Origin: Yamagishiella unicocca
Taxonomy: Eukaryota; Chlorophyta; Chlorophyceae; Chlamydomonadales; Volvocaceae
Assembly (NCBI GenBank): GCA_003116995.1
Contig: BDSL01000020.1
Coordinates: 62,001 to 126,000, forward strand
Reading direction: 5' to 3'
DNA: 64,000 nucleotides
Notes under the pieces: model-generated
Told to the model about the DNA's origin: nothing
Databases searched by the model: none
What the model saw: the letters and a program-made list of their open reading frames with translations, nothing else
Translations under genes and position numbers: made by a program
In this document: positions 20,995 through 30,484 of the stretch, in pieces
How positions within the stretch are numbered: the first letter of the stretch is position 1
Layout of the letters: each line of letters starts with the position of its first letter

Positions 20995-21276
20995 TTACCG
21001 GTACCGGAAAGGCCGTTTCTGAGAGGGAGTGAATCGCAGGCCATCTTCGAACGATAGGCCTTCGGGCCAACGAAATTTCCTAGGCATGGCCTGCTGCATT
21101 AGTGAGGCGAGGTCCGGTTCTTGTCCGTTGCGCACGGGCCTGCCGGCCTGCCGGTACACCAACCACCCATCATCGCCCTTTTGCATAAAATGTCCTTTCA
21201 GCACGGCGGCCCCAAGCATTGCACAGCCTTTCAGACGCACATTAAATTTACTCAACAAATTATCACTTCTTTTCAA
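20995..21276 (-). CDS. Possible exon of an unknown protein
   Basis: An open frame of about 80 codons reads GAAVLKGHFMQKGDDGWLVY, then QAGRPVRNGQEPDLASLMQQ, and ends FEDGLRFTPSQKRPFRYR. Its balanced composition looks like coding sequence rather than a shadow frame. Its only upstream in-frame start is non-ATG, so a 5' exon or an internal Met would be needed. It is head-to-head with paralogue 3, with only 26 bases between. It may be a gene fragment. Function unknown. Confidence 0.3.
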   Translation of the reverse strand: MKRSDNLLSKFNVRLKGCAMLGAAVLKGHFMQKGDDGWLVYRQAGRPVRNGQEPDLASLMQQAMPRKFRWPEGLSFEDGLRFTPSQKRPFRYR

Positions 21277-21302
21277 TTGAAGTCAGGCTTTCACGCTCAG
21301 CC

Positions 21303-22774
21303 ATGTCGGCCGTTCTCGCTTTTTCTTCGACTGGTGCCGGTGCCAAGACTGGTGCCACGCCGCGCCTTGCCGCGCCAGCGGGATTGAAGTATTACCGTCG
21401 CAGCACCACGAACAAGGCTCCGCGTAAGCGCACCTTCCTCGTGCTGATGACCAAGTACAACACCGCGCTAGCGACACCAGCCGGAGTCACGAACGCCTTC
21501 ACCCAGAACGTTGCGATGCTGTCCTGCGGTCCGTGTCTTGACAACGAGCCAGAGCTGTATGGCGGCGATGCGGGTGCGATTTGGCGGGCTGTAGGATATC
21601 GGGCCAGGCCGCGAGGCCACTGGCGTAGCCTGAAGCACAGCTCGTGTCGCCTGCACCGCTGTCGATTTCATTTTTATACTGTACCGTAATCGCCCGAGCT
21701 GCAGCAGCGACGCGCGAGATCACTTACCTTTTGGTCTATAACCCCGACAGGCAACAACGGCTCTGGCAACAACAACAACAACAGCAACAACAACAACAAC
21801 AACAACGGCGGTAACAACAATGGTGACAACTGGAACTTTGGCGACAGCTCTCCGTTGCGCTTCGCTCCCCTGCTCAGCCACGCCCTCCTCGGCGCCTTCG
21901 CCCTCATCGCGGCCGTTGCCGCCTTCCCGGCTCAGAGCCAGGCCACGCCCGGCTCCATGTCGAGCTCCCCGTCTGGCAGCTCCTTCAAGAACTCGTTCCT
22001 CAGCTCCTCCAGCCCGGGGGGCCTGGGGGGTCTGCTGGCCAACAGCCGCGACTCCTCCGCGTGTACCTCCCCCACCCGCCCTCGATCCAAGGTCATGCAC
22101 GTCTCCTGCAAGGGCAGCACCATGGTGGTGCCGCTGCCCGCCAATGCTGACGTCAAGGTGGGAGGCCCATCGATGGACCGTGTGACACCTGAAAACCCTA
22201 CCCACTCTGCCTGTCCTCGCGTGCTTCGCATGGTCGACGGGCGGGAGCGAGGATTTCCGTATGGCTAATGGGCGGGCCAGGGTTGACGCTGGCGCGACGG
22301 GAATCTAGTGCCCGATAGCGCCTTCCACGCTGCTCCTTTGTCTACGGCTTTGCGCTCTTTCGTTTAGGGTTTAGGGATGGGGGTTCGCGGTGGGATCATT
22401 TAATTTCAGACGAGGTTCTAGCTGCCCGCGGATCCACGCACGCGCTTCGACTCGTGCGCTCGAGCTTTCAGACCACGAGGTCCACGACACCCACAACCAC
22501 CAGCGCGGCACAGCGCCGGGCGCTTCGAACGACACGACCCGCCTGACGCTGTGGCGGCCTCCCGGCCGCTCCTGCCCGGCCACATACCCACCTACCGTAT
22601 CCGCCTTCCCGCCTGTGGGTGTGCTGCTCCCGCCTGCAGGCCTGCTCCGCCTTGCCTCGCGTGGGCCCCTGGCAGCGCAAGAAGATTGTCGACGCTCCCA
22701 TCGTGCTGTCTGGTCGCGAGGCGGCCATCGTGGACCTGCCGCAGTACCGCGTGCGCGAGAGCATGCTGGTGTAA
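21303..22774 (+). CDS. Paralogue 3 of the Asn/Gly-linker membrane-protein family
   Basis: Exons 21303-21573, 21751-22157 and 22640-22774 join in phases 1 and 0 to give 270 aa. Exons 1 and 3 have exactly the same lengths as in paralogue 1 (271 and 135 bases). The N-terminus MSAVLAFSSTGAGAKTGATP is close to paralogue 1 and keeps RRSTTNKAPRKRTF. The linker is a near-pure Asn run encoded by an AAC microsatellite. The hydrophobic segment ends FPAQSQA. The conserved block reads SACTSPTRPRSKVMHVSCKG with TMVVPL. The tail has PWQRKKIVDAPIVLSGREAA and ends YRVRESMLV. A small second methionine-proximal exon is not needed. Function unknown; see paralogue 1 for the localisation argument. Confidence 0.78.
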
Positions 22775-24197
22775 GGTCGAGGAGATGATGAGGATCAAAG
22801 TTGCTGCGGCGGCGGAGGTGTGGAGGTGTTGCCGGGCCCAGCCTGCAGCTTGCCGGCCCGCCCGCCCGTCTGCCGGGCAGCGAGCATCTCACGCACGGGG
22901 GAACACGCGTCAGGGAACATACATTGATGAGCAAATGCGGAGCCAGCCCACTTTTACACACCCCTGGTTTCCGCCGGAATCTGCGTTGTTATTTGTTTTA
23001 GGGGGGCAGGCGGTAACGCTGGCGGTAGCGGTAGCGGCAGGGCGGCGCGCGTGGGTCGCCGGGCGAATGAGCCACCTCTCAGCAGCTGGGGATCGTTGTA
23101 CGCCTGCCAGGCCAGCTAGTGAATCCGCTAGGCCCCGTAATGAACTTGGTTGCGAGGTCGCCCTTCTGCGCGACACGCTCCGTGCTGTTCACGACACTTG
23201 TCGCGCCACGTCACGAGGAGAATCCTTTTGTTGTATAGCCACTCCATCGCTGCTGAATGAAGATCTATCTGATCGAGGCTTTCGTCGAAGGAAAGCATGT
23301 TGTAATTGTTGCCGGCTAAATGCGATTCTGCTTGCCGGCTGGGTTGCTCGTACCATGCACATGGGGCCGTAATCAAATGCTGGGTCAGATGATATCGCCA
23401 GCGGGGATTTTGACTATTTGCGTTGCACCGACATAGCTTTTTGATGTGATCAGTGGAATGGAACCGGGAGTGCGCAGTTCCGCCCACCCCATGCGGGCCT
23501 GCCCTGGAGTAACAGGGTTTTCCTTGAGTTGCGGCAACTTACGCTTCTTCAGCAGAGATGCGTGCATATGCACTCGCGAATGCTACGGTTCATTGCTGGT
23601 GGCTCGACTGCTGTGTTGGGCTAATGCTATTTGTAGCTGTAGTAGATTTTTTGGTATTGTATGCGCGTAGGTTGACGTATCGAATTGGCCACGTTTGTCG
23701 CATGTGGGCCACAATAAATGATTACGTGTAACATATTAACATGTCGTACAGCTCGTGCAGCAGCTCCGCGAAGTGACGTGGGCCTCACACATTCCCCCGG
23801 GTTCACACATGCCAGCACAGTCCCCATCACTGCAGCCGTCCGTGCGCTATAAGAAATAGCACTCGTGTCTGGCACTCCTTCAAACGATGCACCTCGTCGT
23901 CTTGCGTTCAACTAACCTATGTGGCAGTGTACCACGGTAACTAACTAACTAACGGTGCAGCCCCGTGTCAGGCGCCGAATAGCCCGATGAGCCGGCGCGG
24001 ATGAGAACGAAATCGGTGAGCAGATCTGCTGCACGACCCAATACGACTAGCTGATGCGCCAAGTTAGGCCACGTGCACAACCGCTTTGCTAACCGGCCGG
24101 GCTGTTTAGGTTTGAGAGGGTTTGGTTAAGTCGTGGCCCAGTCCCCGGTGGCCCATCACGGCCATGGACCGCAGGGATCGTGTTTATTGCCGATTGA
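22775..24197. other. Gene-free region
   Basis: Frames of up to 273 codons cross this area (one overlaps exon 3 of paralogue 3) but show no motif and shift composition midway. No exon chain is supportable. Confidence 0.3.
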
Positions 24198-24204
24198 CAA
24201 GGCG
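24198..24204. repeat. Target-site duplication, 3' side of truncated retrotransposon
   Basis: CAACATT here matches CAACATT at 26395-26401 and brackets the minus-strand element exactly at the end of its ACAACAACC tail. Seven bases is short, but the position fits at both junctions. Confidence 0.5.
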
Positions 24205-26394
24205 AGACAACATTGGTTGTTGTAACGGTTACAGTGGGTTCCAGACCAAGAGGTAGAACCATCGGGCGCATCGCCTGACACTGAACAAGACGGAGGAAAC
24301 GAATACCGACATGCACCGAAACAAAGGCAAACCACCAGAACACCAAGTTGACAAGCCGTAGGCATACAGAGCAGCAGCCAGCACCCCAGGGGGAATTTGC
24401 ACTACAGGCTCCCCTATCAGGAACTGGCCACCAACCAACCTAACAGCCCAGCACCCGACGAACCAGTGAAGCGCCGCAACGATGCAAACATCGGAACCCG
24501 CCACCTCTCATCCCATAAGGCACGGACCCCTAGCAGGGCTCAACAACACGCCTATATAGCCAGAAAGTATGAAGCACGGGAAACCCCGCTCCCCAAGACA
24601 ACCCGAGCCGATCAGGAATCCACCAGTACCTCAGCCGGTCCCCCGCACACAAGGCGATTGGCGACAACCCGCAAGAAAGGATGCCGAGGCCCCACTGCAT
24701 CCCAGCCTTTCTGGGGAAGCCCCAGCGCAGCAAAGCCCCTCAAAAGGGCCTAAAACTCCACCACCCCACGGCGAACGGCGCGATCCAGAAGACCACTACC
24801 CGGAGTAAGAGGGGGACCACCAGCCCCCGCCCTTTTCAAGGCCGCGGCCATAAAACGGCGCCCCACCTCCATGGCAGTAATAGCCGCCAGGACTACTACA
24901 TCCCAGACGCAGGACTGTACCCCGATAGGTGCTTGCACCAAGCAAACTTGCGCCCGTGTCACCCCTGCACCGAGCTGGGTCTCAAGTTGGGCAGTCACTG
25001 CTTGAGCCACCGGGCAGAACCAAAAGTGGTGTAAGCGGGGGGTACCCGCCCCTGAAGACTCTCCAGCCGGCACACCGCACCCACGAGGGGCTGCTGCTGC
25101 CGTCCGCATATGAGAGTTCCCGAGGAGGGGGATCCCATCCACAGCCAACCGCCACCATCCCTCCTTATAGGCCGGCTCCCACTTCATGCCAGACCAGAGC
25201 CGCCGGAACACTTGCTGCAAGGCATTCAGGGCCGCTGGCAGGACAGGCCCGGTCCCCCCAAGCGCTTCGCGCACAAATTTCTCATGCGCGGCCCGCCGGG
25301 CGTCCGCGAACTCGACCAATTGCACAGCCGTCCCAACCCGAACAGTCATATCCCGCAGCGCCAGCGGCTCCCCCCCGCCCAACCGCCACCCCAACCGTGC
25401 GGTGAGCATGGACCCCACTTCCTCTGTCCCAGGTAGAACGTGGGGTATACCCTGGGAGGAAACCGGCATCACCAGTGCCGCTGCTTGCTTCCACGGGGTT
25501 GGCACCTCAGCTAGCAACGCTTCCAGCGCCCCCGTACATTCCCGCCACCGATCAAGCCCCAGAAACGTCTTCGCTGCTCTTGACCGCGGATCTAAGACTC
25601 GGACGACGAGCCCCCGCCATCCCGCTGGCCATGCCGTCTGCACCGCCGCCTCGGACGCGACTAAGAAGTCCCGAAGTGCATCACGAGCCGCTAGAACATC
25701 GCCCAACGTCTTAATGGCCCAGCACCCCACCAGTTCTGGGTGTAAGTATTCCAAGCCCGGCCTCCTGCCGACCACCACCTGCCCAGACTGGCAGGCTGGG
25801 AGGAGCGGGTTGCCCCAAATCGGCATGTGTACACACCACGGGCCTGGCACCAGCGGCTCGCTAGCGATGTCTTGTACCGGGGGCAAGGCCGCGAGCGCCG
25901 TGATCACCCGTCGGATATCAGCCGGCATCTCGTCCGCTCCCATCCACGGACCCCTGCCTTGTGCTGTGAGCAGATTCAGAGGTCCAAACGCCGGATGCAC
26001 CCCCCTCAGGTAAATGCTAAGGCAGCTGACCCATAGGGGCCGGCGCTCCCGGGGGCCCGCCATTGCCAATACAAAACGCAGGGCCCAACCAGCCCAGCGC
26101 GCCCGTACGTGCTCCTTGAGGGCAATGGCCCCAAAGCCCCCGAGGGATGGGTGCCCGACCAGCAGCCGCTGTGGGACACCTGTTGCTCGGCGCTCCCTAG
26201 CATCTGGGGCTAAATCCCGGTCAATGAGCTTCGCCGCCACCCGCTCTAACCCTTCCACTATGGTGTCTGGGGGTAGGCCCCCATGCTCCATGTGCCAGGT
26301 GACACGGTGCATCCCATATGCTGCGGCTGCTGTCGCCCTGCCAAACGTGGACAGGCGTAGCCTTGCAATCCATTGGTGTCGTACGTTGAACTAG
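24205..26394 (-). mobile_element. 5'-truncated non-LTR (LINE) retrotransposon
   Basis: The minus strand reads from a truncation point at 26394 through a long frame (see next entry), a 3' untranslated region and a 3' end GTCAGGCGATGCGCCCGATG, then CCCACTGTAACCGTTACAAC and AACC. The last about 310 bases recur almost unchanged at 40504-40836, plus strand. TGTAA near the end is the algal polyadenylation signal. Flanking CAACATT repeats suggest a target-site duplication. Endonuclease and reverse transcriptase regions are absent, as expected for incomplete reverse transcription at insertion. Confidence 0.85.
24750..26391 (-). pseudogene. C-terminal fragment of a LINE ORF2
   Basis: The frame is open from the truncation point, with WIARLRLSTFGRA preceding the first in-frame Met at 26312, to the stop at 24750. 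It spans about 545 codons. It lacks any YADD box, so it lies downstream of the reverse transcriptase domain. Near the end, KEGWWRLAVDGIPLLGN is followed by a Cys...HHFWFC arrangement (CGVPAGESSG...PRLHHFWFCPVA). This resembles the Cys/His motif that ends many LINE ORF2 proteins. No frameshift or stop interrupts it, so the insertion looks young. It is not expected to be translated from its own start. Confidence 0.75.
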
Positions 26395-27049
26395 CAACAT
26401 TACTCAGGGCACAGGCACGGTTGCCCAGTTCCCCTTTCTGCTTAAAAACATATGATGAGAGCTCAACTCATTACTCCTCTCATTACTCTGGTTCATGAGT
26501 AAATAATGGTTCGGAGACGTAGAAGCATGCGTGTAAGGGTTTTAGCGTAAGGGCCGAGGTGGCGAAGGGGAAGGTTACGGGTGGTTGGGATTTGAGATCC
26601 ACTGACCGGCAGCACACGGTTGTTGCTTCACCTTTGCCGCTCATCCCCTCCCTCTCCCGGCCGTAAGCTCGTCCTGACAACTGCCAACCGCGGGCTCCTT
26701 AACCCAGCGTGCTCTGGAGTTCCAGCGGGTACTGCGGCTTCTGCGGCGGAGGCGCGACCTGCCGAGATGCTGTTGCAGGAAGCCAGAGCGCTGGGTGCAG
26801 TCACGTCGGTGGGCCTGCGTGTGGTGTAATGGGATGAGGGGATTGCAACGTCTTGGACAGGGGGCGCTGAATGCTTGCGCCGCTTGGTTGCAAACAGTCG
26901 AGGCTGCGATGGGAGAAGCAGTGGCGATGGCAATCGTTGTGGCGAGGAAATGCGGGTTCGCGAGGAAATGGGGGCCCGGGCGGGTGAGGTGGGTGGGTGA
27001 GCTGAGTGGGTGAGGTGGGTGGGTTAGCTGGCTCAGTGAGGTGGGTGCG

Positions 27050-27178
27050 TCAGGCTTGTGTGTGAGCTGTGTGTGGGAGCTGTGTGTGAGCTGTGTGTGA
27101 GCTGTGTGTGGGAGCTGTGTGTGAGCTGTGTGTGGGAGCTGTGTGTGAGCTGTGTGTGGGAGCTGTGTGTGAGCTGGG
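27050..27178 (+). repeat. 24-bp tandem repeat
   Basis: About five copies of a unit built from GAGCTGTGTGT and GGGAGCTGTGTGT subunits. The minus strand reads as a Thr/His/Ser/Gln repeat only because the unit length is divisible by three. Confidence 0.9.
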
Positions 27179-28740
27179 TGGGCGCTGCGGTTCCCCATGT
27201 TTGTGGGGCCGACCATCCGGAAGCAGGAGCGAGGTGGGAGGGGGTCTGCGGCCTCCTGGTCGCCAGGGCTTAACCTAATGTCCGGACAGCACGCACTAGA
27301 GTGGTCGCCGTGATTTGTGAGGGGCCAGGACCCGGGGTGGCGACAAGACAGGACCGGGGGGGCGACAAGACAGGACAGGGGCGGTGTGTGTGGTGTGTCC
27401 TGGGGAGCAAGTGGGCGCAGGTTGGTGCTGGACGGAGGCACTGCACTGCATTGGGGCTGAACCACAAGCTGACTAGGATGTGGGTGCAAGGCAGATAGGT
27501 AGCCACTGCAACATGGCATCCTCAGGTGGCCGGCCATGCCCACACAGACGTAATATGGTGCGTAGGGGGTGCGGCCGTGGAGCCTCTGAAGAGATGGCCG
27601 CGGTCGTGGTCGGCGCCGCGCGCCTCTTCCTCCTTGCCGGCCAGGGCAGGCCGGGCTGCATCAGATGCGCATCACTTACCACATCCAGCCGACAGGCAAA
27701 ATCGTACACCGTACTTAGCCGTGCGCAAACAAAGCCACGCTGCTGGTCAGCTGCGCAAAACAAGCCCATATTGCTGGTCAGCATCTGCGATAAGACTGGG
27801 CTGCTCGACCAAGGCGTCGGCGCATCGCTCTGCCAGCAAAAGCCTCTGCGCAAACAGCACACGACATTGCGCGAATGCGTGCGCAAGACACGATGTTGAT
27901 TCGCCTCTAGGATACCGTATCTAAGGACAATCGACAGGTATCGATTACGCCCGCCGCCTCCGTACGGCACCGGGTGCTGCCGGGTGCTGGTCTACCCCAA
28001 CAAAGGGCTCCCAAGCCCCTTGCCGTGAGCCCCGAGGGCTTGTTAACCTGGCACGCACACGCACGATGGTTAGCCGGCGGGCCGATCTGGAAGGGTAGGG
28101 CAGTTAGCTGGAGCAAGACGACCATAAAAAGCCGATCGCGATGCTCGGCTACTCTGACGCATTCCGGCGCATGGGGACGCTTGCCGCAAACGGAAGCCTA
28201 TATCTCATTATTATTAGCTGCATGTGATGATGCATAGTGCCTAGCGATTATGGGGGCCCATGGCGCGTCATAGGAGGGAAGGGCGGATCAGAGGGACGTA
28301 CGGGAAAAACATTCGCGGCTGTTGCGCAGGTCTTGCCCTGATGAGGAAGATGAACGCATTGGGCAAGGTGATGATAAGATCTTACGGATCGAAACGAACC
28401 GGCAATCGCGAAAGCGCTAGATGCTCTGTCGATGCTTCACTAGGCTCCTTACGCTGCCAGCAGGTCGAGGTATACGCCAACGGCAGTTTTTCCCGGACAG
28501 GGACCTTTGCTGGTGTTTGTCTTGGCTCATGAGCGGTTGAGGAAAGGTCAAGCCAGCACTAGGGGCCCCAGGACCAGATGACAAGTTCGAGCCTGACGGT
28601 ATGCAAAACAGGAGGTTCCCCACAAGAATGACAACCCAGCAGATACGCCAAGACCAATCGAGACAGCACGCCATCCCATCCTCCACACGCCCTTCCATCC
28701 ACGCATACTAAACCGAAAATAACATACACGATCACCTGCT

Positions 28741-29010
28741 TCACGAAGAAGACGAACCCGACTTTTTTCCCTGTGCCTTTTGGGGCGTCTGCTGGCTGCT
28801 AGCACTGTCTTGCCGTACGATATGGGTCCCTTCGCGTCTCCTGGGTTTGCCCGGTGTCTCTGTGCTTTTCGAGGCTTTCCTGTGCCCTTGAGGGCGTCTG
28901 CTGGGTTCAGCCCCTGCTCTCATATGGTGAGGCCACGGTCAGAAGGCCACCGTCACCAGGGGCTCTCGTTGTCCTGGATTCGCCCCGGCTTGAGGACACT
29001 GTAAAATCTT
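28741..29010 (-). repeat. Dispersed repeat fragment shared with 57.95 and 59.36 kb
   Basis: On the minus strand it contains GCTAGCAGCCAGCAGACGCC, then a Lys/Gln-rich reading (QQTPQKAQGK). The same block is on the plus strand at 57947-57992. At 28970-29003 (+) it holds CGCCCCGGCTTGAGGACACT then GTAA. A close relative lies at 59363-59388, and looser ones lie near 58868-58890 and 59776-59815. TGTAA after GACAC suggests the 3' end of another retroelement family. Confidence 0.55.
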
Positions 29011-29085
29011 TACGATGTCGGGGTGAATCGTAGGATTTGGCAGCATGTTACTGGCGCATGTCACTGCTGTACGGTACAGTGAGGA

Positions 29086-29096
29086 CGTTTTCAATG
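29086..29096. repeat. Target-site duplication, left copy
   Basis: CGTTTTCAATG here is repeated exactly at 34553-34563, directly after the 3' tail of the retrotransposon. A nearby GTACGGTACAGTGAGGACG duplication (about 29070 and 29099) makes the exact 5' end slightly uncertain. Confidence 0.65.
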
Positions 29097-29168
29097 AAGT
29101 ACGGTACAGTGAGGACGCTCTCACAGTGCTCTCACAGTGCTCTCACATGATAGCGTTTGTAGTGTTTG

Positions 29169-30482
29169 ATGATAGCGCATAAAGGAACCAAACACGGACT
29201 ATCGAATAGCTCGACGCCTCAATCAGCTAGGAAATCAGCACCGAAGACGCTGAAGATAGCCGGTTTGAGCAAAGGCACGGCTCCTCGCTTCGAACTGGAA
29301 GAAGTTGATTCTATTTCTGGTTCTGGTACCATGGAGGAGGCTATAGACACTCTGAAGGCGGACATGTCATCGACCTTCTCGGCGAAACTTGCGGATATGT
29401 CGTCGACCTTCTCGGCGCAATTCGCAAGCCTCAGCCGGATGTTCGACGAACGGCTGGAGAAGTTTAGCGACAGCTTAAAGAGGGAGAGCCAGCGGCTGGA
29501 CGCGGAGATCCACGCCGTCCACCAACGGCTCAGCAGGTCGGTCGGCGAACCCACCGATGGCCAAGAGGCGCTCGTGGTGAAGGTCAACAACCTGTACACG
29601 ATGGTACAGGACCTTACCTCAGCGATTCAGAAGCTGCAGAGGGCCTGGTCAGGGCTACAGCAGGAGGGTCCGGCAGCAGCACAGCAGCACCCCAGGCGAG
29701 CCACGCAGGCATACGAGGTGGGGCGGACAGTACCTCTCACGGAGTCGGGATCTTTGATCCTAAGCAACATTGGGCGCAATATCGCGCTGCCAGAAATTCA
29801 GCAAAAGCTGGAGGGGGTTATGGAGTATGTACAGATCCGTAGCGTAGGCATCAAGGCGGAAGAGGTGCCGTCGGGGATGAGCGCCTTCAGGAAGGCGGTC
29901 GGCGCCAGCAGCGGAGACGACAAGGCCGACACGGCAATGGAGATGGACGAGCAGGCGGGAGCAGCAGCGGCGGTAACTCCAGGTGGAGAAGCACGGCAGG
30001 TCACCGGCACCGCAGCTCCGGCTGATGGCGCCGGGGCGGCCACAAGGGAGCAGTTCTCACCGGTGCGCCGCATAATAGTGCGGTTCACGGGTGAGGCAGA
30101 GGATGTTCAGGCTGCAAGGGCAGCCTTCATCAGCTGCGCTGTGTTCATCCGGCAGACGTTCCAGTGGGTGGTTGCCGACAACCTCACCCCCGCTGGTCGC
30201 GCCGCCCGACGTGCAGCATCGTACGACTACAAGAGGTTGCTGGACGGCGGCATGCGGCCGAAGTGGCGCAACGGCGCCCAGATCTTCGTACTACCTCCGG
30301 GGTCACGTGTCCCCAGGCAGTACACAGAAGAGGACGTGAAGCGCTGCCCGGAGGCACCACCAGAGACGGGCGGACGAGGAGTGAGGGGAGGCGGAGCATG
30401 GCGCAGTATGGCGGGGTCCGGTGAGGGACCCGGGAGGAATGGAGACCTGGGAGGTGCGCGTAACGGCGACGCACGAATCTAA
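29169..30482 (+). CDS. LINE ORF1 protein
   Basis: Encodes 437 aa from the ATG at 29169. The N-terminal 40 residues are basic. Residues of about 55-130 form a probable coiled coil that includes the internal repeat ADMSSTFSAKL/ADMSSTFSAQF. A second helical part precedes PLTESGSLILSNIGRNIALP. The region after about residue 295 (VRRIIVRFTGEAEDVQAAR, YDYKRLLDGG, KWRNGAQIFVLPPGS) is compact and may bind RNA, as ORF1 proteins do in forming the retrotransposition particle. The C-terminus is Gly/Arg-rich. There is no CCHC zinc knuckle. Its stop codon TAA shares its last base with the ORF2 ATG. Confidence 0.8.
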   Translation: MIAHKGTKHGLSNSSTPQSARKSAPKTLKIAGLSKGTAPRFELEEVDSISGSGTMEEAIDTLKADMSSTFSAKLADMSSTFSAQFASLSRMFDERLEKFSDSLKRESQRLDAEIHAVHQRLSRSVGEPTDGQEALVVKVNNLYTMVQDLTSAIQKLQRAWSGLQQEGPAAAQQHPRRATQAYEVGRTVPLTESGSLILSNIGRNIALPEIQQKLEGVMEYVQIRSVGIKAEEVPSGMSAFRKAVGASSGDDKADTAMEMDEQAGAAAAVTPGGEARQVTGTAAPADGAGAATREQFSPVRRIIVRFTGEAEDVQAARAAFISCAVFIRQTFQWVVADNLTPAGRAARRAASYDYKRLLDGGMRPKWRNGAQIFVLPPGSRVPRQYTEEDVKRCPEAPPETGGRGVRGGGAWRSMAGSGEGPGRNGDLGGARNGDARI

Positions 30483-30484
30483 TG
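30480..30484 (+). promoter_or_regulatory. TAATG stop-start overlap between ORF1 and ORF2
   Basis: ORF1 ends TAA and ORF2 begins ATG sharing one A. For the insect retrotransposon SART1 a UAAUG overlap is known to allow ORF2 translation by termination-reinitiation. The same mechanism is inferred here. Confidence 0.8.

Larger units (their letters stand above)
26402..29085. other. Gene-poor region with tandem and dispersed repeats
   Basis: Holds a 24-bp tandem repeat (27050-27178) and a block shared with 57.95 kb (28741-28812). At about 26707-26829 (+) a short Ala-rich frame ends LLQEARALGAVTSVGLRVV; it may be a terminal exon, but I could not attach it to anything. No full gene is supported. Confidence 0.35.

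Noticed and set aside
26707..26829. Terminal exon ending ALGAVTSVGLRVV
   Set aside because: Composition is coding-like, but no upstream exon with compatible phase was found.
26641..27543. 300-codon minus-strand ORF with Thr/His/Gln repeats
   Set aside because: The repeat reading is produced by a 24-bp tandem repeat and the rest has no motif.
27480..27970. Plus- and minus-strand ORFs of 130-165 codons
   Set aside because: Overlapping, no motif, and no consistent splice partners.
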